Positions 12,292 through 22,665 of a DNA stretch of 64,000 nt are shown here, piece by piece. Origin of the DNA: Brassica napus (taxonomy: Eukaryota; Streptophyta; Magnoliopsida; Brassicales; Brassicaceae); contig NC_063438.1 in assembly GCF_020379485.1 (NCBI RefSeq), positions 7,702,335 to 7,766,334 of the forward strand, read 5' to 3'. The notes under the pieces are model-generated. The model was not told the DNA's origin. It ran no database searches and saw nothing but the letters and a program-made list of their open reading frames with translations. Made by a program: the position numbers and the translations under genes. How positions within the stretch are numbered: position 1 is the stretch's first letter; every line of letters starts with the position of its first letter.

Positions 12292-12561
12292 TCATGCGGT
12301 TCTGGAGTGCCTCTGTTTCTTCTTGTTCCATTTGCAGTGCTTATCTAAATATACATCAGTGAACTCTAATCACTAACATCTAAGCAAAAATACAAAATGT
12401 AGAGAAACTGAAAAGAAGATGATGAGAATATACCCATATTTGGTTAATTGTTGTTGCTTTGTTTTTCTTGGTCCTTCCTATAAGAAATTGACAAAAGTCA
12501 TGTACGTAGAGTAGTTAATTAGAAAGAAGAGATGGAGGATACTTAAATTAGAGCTAGCCAT
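12292..12561 (-). CDS. Possible small spliced gene for a Lys/Arg-rich 36-aa peptide
   Basis: On the minus strand three short exons can be joined: 12561-12543, 12477-12434 and 12339-12292. The first intron is GT-AG with good consensus. The second uses donor GGGTATAT and an AAG acceptor, and an alternative acceptor 5 bases upstream changes the frame. The model gives MASSNLRRTKKNKA, then TTINQIW, then HCKWNKKKQRHSRTA. The peptide is very basic, like small ribosomal or RNA-binding proteins, though I cannot name it. The upstream DNA has a telo-box and site II elements, typical of translation-related genes. The whole locus lies inside a Helitron, so it may be a captured copy. Exon structure is inferred. 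Confidence 0.3.
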
Positions 12562-12764
12562 TTTCCAGAAAATAAAGGGATATATATGTTTGAATAGGTT
12601 GGTAGGATGATTTCGAGAATAGGAATGGTAACCTTTTTATACTGAGATTTCCACCGCCTTGCAAGAGAGAAGCAGAAATAAATGTAGATCGTGTATGATT
12701 GAATCAAGGAGGCCTTTAAGAAGACGAAGGTGAAACTGATTAAAATCAGGGTCTGAGGAAGAAG

Positions 12765-12930
12765 ATGAATCGAAACCCTAGACTTAGAGCCTACATCCCG
12801 CCGGTGGAGAAGAATAATGGTTCCACCATTGAAATAAAAAACGACGCGTTTAGAGACAGAACTAAACTATTTTGGAGATGGGCTTTTCAGAGCTTCATCT
12901 AAAACCCATTTGCAATCTAAAGCCCAAACA
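12765..12930 (-). promoter_or_regulatory. Housekeeping-type promoter with telo-box and site II motifs
   Basis: The plus strand shows AAACCCTA (telo-box) near 12774-12781. TGGGCTTTT lies near 12880 and AAAGCCCAAA near 12919, both TGGGCY site II (TCP-binding) elements. In plants this pairing is typical of ribosomal-protein and other growth-related genes. It lies upstream of the small minus-strand gene inside the Helitron. Confidence 0.4.
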
Positions 12931-13479
12931 AAATATGAATCAGAATAAATGAAACGCTGCATTTTGTAAAGCGGGACAGGTGACGTCACGACTTCGACCG
13001 AATTGATGACGTGTCCACCTACGTGGACCATCTAGGAGGGATCCAAAGCTTCTTTTATATATACTAGGTCCTTGTCCGCGCTACGCGCGGATAGTATTTT
13101 GATTTTTTTTCTTCATATTTTTGTACTATTATGTCAATTGTTTAGTTTTATAAAATGTTATGTTTTAACTGTAAATTTAGAATTAAAAATCTAATTTTTC
13201 CTTACTGTTAATTTTTTTAAATCTTACCACAACACATTATACATGAAGAAAATATAGTTGGCCTTTATATTTTTATTTGGTGTAATATTGAAAATTTTGA
13301 TGGTTTGTTTAAATGGCTTTTTTAAATTATATATTTTAGGATTGATTTTCGTGACTATATTCTATAATTGTCTAAAAAAATTGTTTGTCCCATATAGACA
13401 TCCACATAAATATGGGCTTCTGATAAATTTGTTTATTGGGATATTTAGTTTCACTTTCAACTTTATTCCTTTTTTTGGC

Positions 13480-14040
13480 ACCCTCATGCTAGCTTGTGGG
13501 GCTAGCCAACTTGGTACAAAAGGGTTTACAAAAGCTGATCAAGATGCGCGTGATCGGACACCTTTTGCTAGGCTATTCGTACGGAATTTTAAAGATCTAG
13601 GAATATAAGCAATAGAAAGTTCAGAAAATTCTTTGGATACAGCCTGTATTTCGTCGAGCTCCTTGTCCAACGCAGGCCAATCTTCCTCCTTTTGAATGAG
13701 TATAACCAGTTGTTCACAGTCGATTGAAAGACCATCTCTCTGTGTCCAAACTTCAGTATCACTTGCATTGCCTATAGCAAATCTTCAGCTTCCGCTTGAA
13801 GTGGTGATTTAGTGTGTGCATATCGGGCCTTGCTCCAAACAGGATTGGAAAGTCACCATCCATTAACACAAAGCCAAGTCCAGATATGTCTCTTTCATTT
13901 ATCCAGGATGTCTAGCAGGAGCGTTTCTTTGCGGAAGAACAGTTGTGTCCGTTACCTCAACTCCCATATCAATCTCCATAATCTCGTCGATACATTGAGC
14001 TATCCTCCAACACTCTGCTTCAATTTTATTCGCTAATAGG
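13480..14040 (-). pseudogene. Decayed LINE RNase H (RVT_3) fragment inside the Helitron
   Basis: Minus-strand translation gives pieces typical of the C-terminal RNase H domain of plant LINEs. Examples are DGLSIDCEQLVILIQKEEDW, then LDKELDEIQ, then IAYIPRSLKFRTNSLAKGVR. Stops interrupt the earlier part. The intact LINE RNase H at 31.6-33.0 kb shows the same order of motifs (DCSQLVKMV, then IIYIPRTQNTMADRLAR). The fragment was probably picked up by the Helitron. The plus-strand open frame at 13258-13608 is its shadow. Confidence 0.65.
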
Positions 14041-14604
14041 AAAGACATCATTCCTACGATACTATTAATGATTGTTTTTTATTGTAACACCGATACGGCA
14101 AACTTATGTTTTATTTAACAAAACTCTTATTTTAATTTTGTATTAAAAAAATCAATCATATTTTATATTATCCATAATTTTAGTAAATTTGCTTATTTGT
14201 CATGTTTTTATTAGGTTTTAGCTAAATCATTGATTTATTATTTATTTTTAGCTAAGTCACTAATTTATTAATTTAAAAATACCCTTAATTAATATTATAT
14301 ATATATATTAAAAATGAATTTTATTTTAGTAATATTAAATTTATATTTTATATTAAAATTCAGTTAGTTTTTCTTATTTGTCATATTTTATTAGGTTTTA
14401 GACTTTTAGATAGTTTATTGATTTATTATTAATTTCTAACTGATTCGCTAATGTGTTAATTAAAACAATACCCTTAATGAATTTTATATATAATTAAAAA
14501 TGAATTTTATTTTAATCATATAAAATTTATATGTTATATTAATATTAAATAATTGATTCTAAAATAATATAATAAAATTATCAAAAAAATTTAAAATAAG
14601 ATAA

Positions 14605-15327
14605 TTCTTATATATATTTTGTTGCTATCTGAAAAAAATATTTTTATTATAAAAGTTAAAAAGATACAAAAAATTATAATTAAATATTATTTAAGAAAAA
14701 ACATTTATATAAAGATATTTTCTAAATAATTTCTAACATATGAGTGTTTTAAAAAATTTAACACTGGATGTTTAGAACACGGGATTATGCTTATGAGAGA
14801 GTGGTTCGGGAATGGGCTTCGAGATGGGTCGAATGGGCTCTGAAAATAGCTTTTTTTTTTAACTCAAGCCCAGTCCGGATGACATGGCATCTTGGTTGGT
14901 TCACAATATTTTGCCCATGTGGCAGAGCTTAGAAAGGAGGGATTTAGTCCTTTTTATATAGTAGGATTCTTATATATATTTTGTTGCTATCTGAAAAAAA
15001 TATTTTTATTATAAAAGTTAAAAAGATACAAAAAATTATAATTAAATATTATTCAAGAAAAAAAATTTATATAAAGATATTTTCTAAACAATTTCTAACA
15101 TATGAGTGTTTTAAAAAATTTAACACTGGATGTTTAGAACACGGGATTATGCTTATGAGAGAGTGGTTCGGGAATGAGCTTTGAGATGGGTCGAATGGGC
15201 TCTGAAAATAGCTTTTTTTTTAACTCAAGCCCAGTCCGGATGACATGGCATCTTGGTTGGTTCACAATATTTTGTCCATGTGGCAGAGCTTAGAAATGAG
15301 GGATTTAGTCCCTTTTATATAGTAGGA
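14605..15327. repeat. Tandem duplication of a Helitron 5' end (2 x about 362 bp)
   Basis: The blocks 14605-14966 and 14967-15327 are nearly identical, differing by a few substitutions and single-base indels. Shared marks are TTCTTATATATATTTTG, GAACACGGGATTATGC and GTCCGGATGACATGGC. Each copy ends with the same Helitron 5' terminus next to a T, so the element has two usable 5' ends. Confidence 0.85.
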
Positions 15328-15565
15328 TATATATACACTAGGGGATTTGTTTCTTTAATTTTTCTTAATGCCAATTGCTTCGATAAATTCAAGCAAAACT
15401 TCAATACGAGAGATTCAAGTCTTTGGACGTCAGTTATTCACCTGAGTTTTTTCATATGCGTGCAAAGGCTAGTTGTTAGTGTATGAATCACCTTCGTTGA
15501 CTATTTTGATTTCTCTTGAACTTTCTTGAAGGAAATTACTGAAATTCACCACACGCCTCAAAGCC

Positions 15566-16400
15566 ATGGCCTCATCTGCGGTAAGACACCGTCGTTTTGT
15601 GATCTTTTCACATATTAGATCCTTGTGTTTAGTCTCATGGTCCTAAGATTTACTCACTTTGTCGGATGTTTCAGGCTCTTAGTAAGAAGCAGTTTAAAAG
15701 GTATATGACCAAGAAATCACACTCATGCTGGTGGGATAGTCACATTTGTTCAAAAAGCTCAAAACGGTATCGTCTTGCAGTGTTTGGAACTTTTCAGAAA
15801 GAAAGTTCATGTTTTTCATAAACTGGGTTTCATAGCATGAATTGAGGAGAAATCCTGATTCTTCATAAACATAGTGTTGTAAATTGTCTCTGTATCTGTT
15901 ATCCAGGCTGGCTGGTTTGCTCAATAACAGTTTACAACAGTACAGTAGGATGATCATGAGAAACCATGTGTAAAAGGTAAATCAATAATCAAACTGCTTT
16001 CTGTAGAAGGAAACGTACGTAACTGCTAAACTTCGAGAGAAATAGATCGTGGTTACCCTTTTAATTTAATTAGATATAGTTATATAATTATCTGAATATT
16101 TTTTAAATAGGTGTAATTGCAAAAAAAAAAAAATATTCCAAAAAGTTTTAGGGATAATTTTTTTTTTTTGGTGTCAAATTATAAAGATAAATGTTAGCAA
16201 TGATCCTATTTAAATAGAATAGACGAATGAAGACGAGCTTGGAGACGAGGTGGAGACGAAGAGAATAACCGCAACAGAAGTGGCTGAACAGTAAAGAGAA
16301 GCGATAAGGCAATTGTGTGTATCTCTTGACTATTACAAAGATGGGTATGAGAGGCTTTAGAAGGTGTTGCAGGACATAAGAGAGGAATGGTCTTAGCATC
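15566..16400 (+). pseudogene. NET4B: NET4B (NET/KIP1-like actin-binding protein) relic
   Basis: Exon 1 (15566-15580, MASSA) is followed by a GT-AG intron and then by LSKKQFKRYMTKKSHSCWWD from 15675. This is the N-terminal NAB (NET actin-binding) signature, but it breaks off at about 15765. At 16230-16400 the C-terminus reappears: EVAEQ, stop, REAIRQLCVSLDYYKDGYE, RL, stop. Two in-frame stops interrupt it. The several hundred residues of coiled coil between the ends are missing, and the intervening DNA (15770-15960) is not recognisable NET4B. NET4 proteins link actin to the vacuole membrane. The position between the LEA_2 gene and C4H matches Arabidopsis NET4B (At2g30500). A large Helitron sits just upstream of the leader. 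Confidence 0.85.
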
Positions 16401-18948
16401 GTGAAGTCTGGCTAATTAATAGTAGTATAAGAACACTGACTATTTGTTTTTCCTTTGATACTAATGTGTTGTGTTCTTGTTAGTTGTTGTTGAATCTAGA
16501 CTGCAAATGAATACTGTATGTTTAAAGAAGTAAATCAGGACAATTTTCCTTAACTTCAAACAAACATGGTGTGTACTGTCCAACAATTGTGTTGTGGTTG
16601 GACAATTTTTCATTTTCATTTAGTTCATCTGGCTACACTTTCTTTTTTTGGTTCGCTCCTCTATCCTTAACTTTTGTTGTTTCTGTCAATGATTACACTA
16701 CATGTTCATTAACATTGTGGTTGATATTATACATAGTAACACATGTTTGTATAGATCTCATAAAGGGAACACTTACCAGAACTATTGAAACTTATTAAAA
16801 TAAGCCTAGTTCTGGCTAATGCGCACATGCTGCAATGTGTCGGTGGGTCCAAGTAAGAAGGCCCATTTTAAGATCGTGGTTGTGCAAACGAGAAGGTGAT
16901 GTGGAAACTTATGATCCACTCAACTAAATGAGAAGTATATTATGGTAGACAAATTTGGGGGTAATGGTGGATATGGTGAGAGGTAGGTAACACCATTTCT
17001 CCATGTCGCTGTCTTTCGTGCTGGGCTTATCTCTTTCCTTATTTAAATACGCCACAAACAAATTACGTGACGACCTTATGTGATAGGCTATCATTTATTT
17101 TTGAAGTCAATAAATGAACCATTTCACAGATGATTGCCAAATTGACTCTATTGACATTGACATTGAACCATTTCACGTGGATGTGTATTCGCCAAATGTT
17201 TGAGCCTGTCTGTGCTTCGCATTTATTTTAACAACCACAACTTTGGGACAAACCAGTATAATATGTCTTCTTAACGGCGTCATCTGTGACGGCGTCTCGA
17301 GCTGTTCAGTTTCAAACCTACGCTCAGTCACTGTTTCACACTGTTTCTTTCTTTTTTTCTCGCCGTGACGGATTTAATTTCCTCATGTGTTCATTTCTGT
17401 GTTCTACTGACTTTTTCTTCTTGTTTGTACATGGGTTTCTGTAACTTTGCATTGCTCCCCATTGGTCCAGCCGTCAAATGCTAATTGTTTTACTCTTTGT
17501 CAGTTTGTCTGATATATTCATAATATAAAAACGATACTCCAGTATAGTGTTACTAAAATTTTCTTGTTAATACATTTTCCGAAGGATATCTGAAATTATA
17601 AAAAACAATATTTAAGGTAAAAATTGGAAAAAAGAAAAAAGTCCTAAACCATTGGCTACATGGTATAGATACAGTCCACGTACCAAAAAAGAACCAAACA
17701 GCCTCTTAAAGTTTAAAAGCCGTTTAGACAACCTTTAATTAAACAATACAACGTACCTTTACTGAACGACCATCTACAATTTATGACATTGTTTTAAGAA
17801 TGTATCGTTAGATATCGATCCGCGCAACTGTGAGTCTTTTTGTTTTAATTTATTTTTATATAAATATTTTGTTTTCAATTCTAAATTGGTATATATTATA
17901 ATATATATGTGTCTATCAATTTTTAAAACATAATAAATTTTTTACTGTATATTTTTTTCATTGAATAGATTATTTCAAACTTTCACATGTATTTATATCT
18001 TCTTCTATATATATATTTTTGGATTATTATTTTATTATTAAAATCGTAACTATATATATAAAGATTAGTAAAATATTATTTTATTGTCATATCAAAGATA
18101 TTGTAACATTTCACAAATTTATAAAGTATTTAAAAAATTAAACTTTTCGCTTCATAGATTTATATTATTGAGTAAATAATTAAACATTAAGTTTTTGTTT
18201 AATTTTTAAAATAAACTATATAGTTTAAAATTTGTTTTCATTGGTTTAAGGTAGTAAATATTAATCATTGTTATATAATATAATTTTTGTTATTTTAAAA
18301 AAAAAACTTTCTGATTTTAAAAGTTAACAATGACAAATATTTAAATATTTAGCATATAGATATATAGTATTACAATATTAAATTATATCTATTTAATTTA
18401 TACTATCTATAATTCAATAGATAATCTATTGTTTAAATTCAATTATTGATAGCCCAATAAAATTTTCTAGTATGCCCAAAATTTAAATGATAAGATTATA
18501 TATTAAATGTAACATGACTTTCTAGGAATAGGTCTATTAAGTCATTTTTTTTAAATTACACATGAATCAAAGTTGTGACTTCTGTTTTAATATATAAGAT
18601 GTATGTAGAACATAAGTTAATAGTATTATTTTTTTTATATAAAAAAGAATCATTGTACATAGTAATCAGACAACAAAACGATATACGTAATACGTTTGTT
18701 GTGAGAAAAAATCGATTGAATCCAGTAACTATTCTAGAAAAAAATCATAATATAAAAAGACATATTAGAGCCTAAACTACCGAATGAGTGCAAGTTATTT
18801 ACGAATCCATTCGAGGGTCTAGGGCAGATTACTAAAAACATTAATTTTTTGTGTTACTTATTTACCGTATAAATTCGAGTTTAGAGCAAATTTTTAAGAC
18901 AAATTCTCAAATATAATAAAATACAGAGCGGAGTATAAGTTTTTTTTT
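16401..18948. other. Gene-poor intergenic DNA
   Basis: No supported gene. A CCGCGCA-containing block at 17808-17850 resembles a decayed minus-strand Helitron 3' end (TTAG plus a damaged hairpin), followed by about 0.7 kb of AT-rich DNA. I could not find its other end. The stretch 17260-17480 is less AT-rich and looks like an old promoter or leader, without an identifiable coding sequence. Confidence 0.4.
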
Positions 18949-18974
18949 GGGGGGGGGGGGGGGGGGGGGGGGGG
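18949..18974. repeat. Uninterrupted run of 26 G
   Basis: Eight T followed by 26 consecutive G, then TGAGGGGAGGAG. So long a G homopolymer is rare in plant DNA. It may be real or may be an assembly or sequencing artefact, and the true length should be treated as uncertain. Confidence 0.7.
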
Positions 18975-19134
18975 TGAGGGGAGGAGAGTTTTAGACTTAG
19001 TTTTAGATGAATTGTATTAAAACGATAAAACGAAGATTAAAGAAAAAACTTTAAAATCCAGTGTTATTAAACTTGTCATTTTATAAAACACTTTAAAATC
19101 CACTATTATGGAACAAAATTTAAATAGGAGATTT

Positions 19135-19526
19135 TAGAGTGTTTTAAATATTTTTAGGGTCTTTGAGAGAGATTTCTTAGTTATAAAAAAATAAAAATTC
19201 AAATCTCATAGTTTTAGATGAGATAGAGTTATTTAACAAAAATCACACCAAATTCTAATATTCACTTAAAATCATTTAAAAATTTACTAAGATCAAATCA
19301 CTTTAAATTTCACATTCAAAATCATAGGGATGTTCACATTTAAATATTTTTAAGGTGTTTGAGAGGGGTTTTTTAGTTATAAAAATAAAAATCCAAATCC
19401 CATAGTTTTAGATGAGATTCTAGGATTGTTTAACCAAAATCACACCAAATTCTAATATTCACTTAAAATCATTTAAAATTTTATTAAAATCAAATCACTT
19501 TAAATTTGACATTCAAAATCATGAGA
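19135..19526. repeat. Two-copy tandem repeat, about 197-bp unit
   Basis: Blocks beginning near 19135 and 19333 share GAGAG-GATTT-TTAGTTATAA, then TAGTTTTAGATGAGAT, then CACACCAAATTCTAATATTC. The last motif lies at 19244 and again at 19441, which gives the period. The sequence looks like an AT-rich MITE-like repeat. No terminal inverted repeats were confirmed. Confidence 0.7.
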
Positions 19527-19605
19527 ACCCGGCCCTACACCAAAATATTTTGGGTTTTCATGGCTTTGGAATATTCACAATTATATATTAATACTTTGAT
19601 TTACT

Positions 19606-19655
19606 TACATATATATATATATGTAAGTATATATATATATATATATATATATATA
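19606..19655. repeat. TA dinucleotide microsatellite
   Basis: Alternating TA/AT tracts with one short interruption (ATGTAAGT). Simple sequence, no other function proposed. Confidence 0.8.
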
Positions 19656-20884
19656 AGTTTAGAATCCTACATCGAAAACTATCTATTCAAAATGTTTAAA
19701 AGCAACTTTATTTAGGCTTCGAATGATGACTGTGGTTTGAGCGGTGCGGGACAAACGGTTCTCACAGTTATAAAAATGTATAGATATATACTATATATAG
19801 AGATTTTTGTTACTGTTAACTGCAGGGCAGGGTGAGACGATGGTCACCATTCAAATCCTTAGTTTTTTGCAATGTTCGCAACCTAAGTATCTCACCGATA
19901 TAAACACAATTATATTTAATTGTGTTTAAAACCCATATTTAAATACAATTGTTTTAAGTGACATTTCTGAGATATTTAAGATTTACAACCTTTCGAGTAA
20001 AATTACTTTTAGGAGGGGACTTACACTACGACCAATCTGTGCTTCTTTTAAATTTTATTTTTAAGTGTCTAGCTCAAAATTTTGATTTTTATTTAATAAT
20101 TCAAACTTCATCAAAAAAGCTGTTGGCTAACTCAAAGTTTATGATATAATACCATGCTATAAGTACTTTTAGATCTAACTTTCGTTGAGCTGAAGGTCAG
20201 TCGGCCGAATAAGTACAAAACACTGCAGTCTATACTACAGAAATTCTTTGTTAATGGCATGTGGTTGGAAAGAGTATGATACAAGCGTATGACGTTAAAT
20301 GACAAATTCAAATAATACAAAATAGCGATAAGTGATCCATCCCAATCATAAGTGACAGTTTTAGTCCAAACATAATGATAAATGTGTGTTTTACTAAACA
20401 AAGTAGGTTATTAGCTGGTGATCCAATTGCCAAGTTAATGCATACAAATTTCATGATATAGATTTAGTGAAATTTACTATAAATTTCATGTTTGTGCGTG
20501 TGAGAGAGATGTAAACAAAACAAAAGTGAGGTTAATTGAGCAACAAAAAGAACATAATATAGTGAATTTGTTGTTGAATAGCTTGGAACACAACAAAAGT
20601 ATATTATATGGAATGGACCAGCAGATAAATCCTACATATAACTTAAGTTGCCATGAGATCGCATCTTAGGAATATATGTTTGCATTTAGTATCTGCTTAG
20701 GAGTTTGTTTTTCTTCCTTTCGCACCTCCAGGTGGAAGATATCATATAGTTATGCAAATGATATATATATATATATATATGATTCATAATCATACGACTA
20801 AGAACCTCGTAACATCTCGATAATCTAGTAATTCTCCTACATAAAGCATGCTTCCTGAGAGGACGGACAACTGACTAAATTCTC

Positions 20885-21078
20885 TATTTTTTTTTTTGAA
20901 TTATACAGAAGTATCATGGCCTCACATAAGTGATATAGACTAGTCACGTGTTGCCACGTGACGGTCCTCTGTCTCTGGCGATGCCGAAATGTTAATTTCC
21001 CAATGGCCAGAATTCGAATCCAGAAGGCAGTACTCACAATTGTAAGCCCTTTACCAATAGAAATAAAAGCCCCGGTTG
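20885..21078 (-). mobile_element. SINE-like element
   Basis: On the minus strand a tRNA-like head (GGTAAAGGGCTTACAATTG, then GGATTCGAATTCTGG resembling a B box) is followed by about 130 bases and a poly(A) tail, seen as T at 20888-20898 on the plus strand. No clear target-site duplication was found, so the borders are approximate. Confidence 0.35.
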
Positions 21079-21172
21079 CTATGAATAATATATAGTTAAT
21101 TCCACCATTGAAATAATACTAGTTTTGCTATAACTTTTTCAACTTTTGTTTCAATTTATGCCACCAAACTTA

Positions 21173-22206
21173 TCCCCTATATATTATTTGAGAAACATTG
21201 CAACATTTTTTTGTAGCCACGTGTCATCACTAGAATGATTTTTAAAATCTTTAGAGAAATAATTTGGTCCATCTAAATATATAATAAGCTTTTTATTAAA
21301 CCACAATAAATATATTATTAATGTGCTTCATTATTTCCTTAAATAAGATTACAGAATTGCCTAATGTGGCTAAAGTATATATGACAATTAATGATTTTGA
21401 ATAATAAAGTTTTGATAAAAATAAGTGTGTATTATAATTATATTTATTTAATTTTAAGCTATTAAAATAAATTAAATAATCATAGTAACCATATAATAAA
21501 AATTTAAAAAATATTTATATATTATATTTTGAATTTTTAAAAACGAGTATAAATTACTAAAATTGTTAAAAGTTTCACATTCAAATTTTGCAATCTATGA
21601 TTTAAAAATTTTGTTATGACATGATACAAATAATTAAAAAATAATATAAGTTGAAAGTCTTATTTAATAAGTATCAAAAATAAAAGATATATAAATATAT
21701 GTATCATTTTAAATTAAACTATATGCCATATAAAAATACATAAATATCTTAATTTTGAAATTTATTTTGAACATTTTTTTGATAAAAAAATTGAAAAAAT
21801 ATTGACAACTTAATTTTTTTAAAATCTTATAAATTACTTAAAAAATTATCCCACAATGAACATTTTCTTATCACTAATTTAGACTTTTTGTTATAATAGA
21901 TACAAATGATAAAAAAAATATGAACAAAAAACATCATCTAATAAATATTAATATTAAAATATACCATATATATATGTTACTATCATTTAAATTTAATTAT
22001 ATATCATATCAAATAGAAAAAATATTTTTTCGATTTATAAAATTTATTTATATTTTTGGACCAATTTAATTATATAAGTAGTAGATAATGACTTTTTAGT
22101 TATTCAATATATATATATTATTTCATAATATGTTATAAACATATAATATATAAAATAATTTATATATATAATGTTCATTCCGCGCAAGGCGCGAATCTTA
22201 ACCTAG
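21173..22206 (+). mobile_element. Complete 1.0-kb non-autonomous Helitron
   Basis: It starts TCCCCTATATATTATTTGAG after A (21172). It ends in CTAG (22203-22206) before T (22207), with a CGCGC-AAG-GCGCG hairpin about 10 bases before the end. The body is AT-rich with no coding. It shares 5' and internal sequence with the Helitron at 54705-56976 and so belongs to the same family. It ends about 450 bp upstream of the C4H start codon. Confidence 0.85.
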
Positions 22207-22369
22207 TTTATATATTAATTTTGTTTTATCAAACTTCTCTGAAAACTTTTGTTAAAAATGATCATATTATATTTATATTTTAGAAAAAAAAGATAATTAC
22301 ATTCAAACACAAGGACAAAGCAAACTTTTAGTTTTTTATACCTTCACCAAACCCTCTTCACTTTACGGT

Positions 22370-22530
22370 CCTTACCTACCCCCCTCATCAACCCACTCAG
22401 ACACACAGCCATCCCGTTAAATCTAACGCCGTTTATCATTTCATGCGTTTCACCAACTCCCACGTACCTAACGCCGTTGTCTTTTTGCCGTTGGTCTCAC
22501 TTCTCAAACCAACCAACCTCTTATAAAGTC
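22370..22530 (+). promoter_or_regulatory. C4H core promoter with AC (MYB) elements and TATA box
   Basis: ACCTACC at 22374-22380 and ACCAACC at 22508-22514 match the AC elements through which MYB factors control lignin and phenylpropanoid genes such as PAL and C4H. TTATAAAG at 22521-22528 is a good TATA box about 140 bases before the start codon. The leader is CT-rich. Confidence 0.6.
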
Positions 22531-22665
22531 GTCTCTCTCCCCACCATCTTCTTCCTCAGCAGCTTCTTCTGCTTCTCTCTCACATTTGCCTGAAAATCAA
22601 CCAATCAATCAATCACTGTAATAACAAAAAAATCGAAACCGACTGTTAATAAATAAGTCTGAGCA

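Larger units (their letters stand above)
13064..15327 (-). mobile_element. Helitron inserted into the larger Helitron
   Basis: The minus-strand 3' terminus CTAG lies at 13067-13064, flanked by A (13063), with a hairpin CCGCGC-GTA-GCGCGG just inside. The 5' terminus TCCTACTATATAAAAGG lies at 15327, flanked by T (15328). A second identical 5' terminus occurs at 14966, because the last 0.36 kb is duplicated in tandem. The element carries a decayed LINE RNase H fragment at about 13480-14040. No transposase coding was seen. Confidence 0.8.
10096..15345 (-). mobile_element. Large gene-carrying Helitron, interrupted by another Helitron
   Basis: The minus-strand 3' end is CTAG at 10099-10096, preceded by a strong hairpin (CCCGCCC, loop GTA, GGGCGGG). 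The flanking base is A at 10095. The matching 5' end is found only when the inner Helitron (13064-15327) is removed. Sequence before 13063 then joins 15328 onwards and closes with TCCCC (minus strand, 15345-15341), flanked by T at 15346. The element without its insertion is about 3 kb. Between 11.7 and 12.95 kb it carries non-AT-rich, gene-like DNA with a promoter (site II and telo-box motifs) reading in the Helitron's own direction, which suggests gene capture. No Rep/helicase was seen. Confidence 0.7.

Noticed and set aside
13258..13608. 116-codon hydrophobic plus-strand ORF
   Set aside because: Antisense of the decayed LINE RNase H and AT-rich Helitron DNA; composition is explained by T-rich sequence.
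17808..18560. Another Helitron (decayed 3' end at 17808)
   Set aside because: The flanking base is G instead of A, the hairpin is damaged and no 5' end was found. Too weak for a feature.
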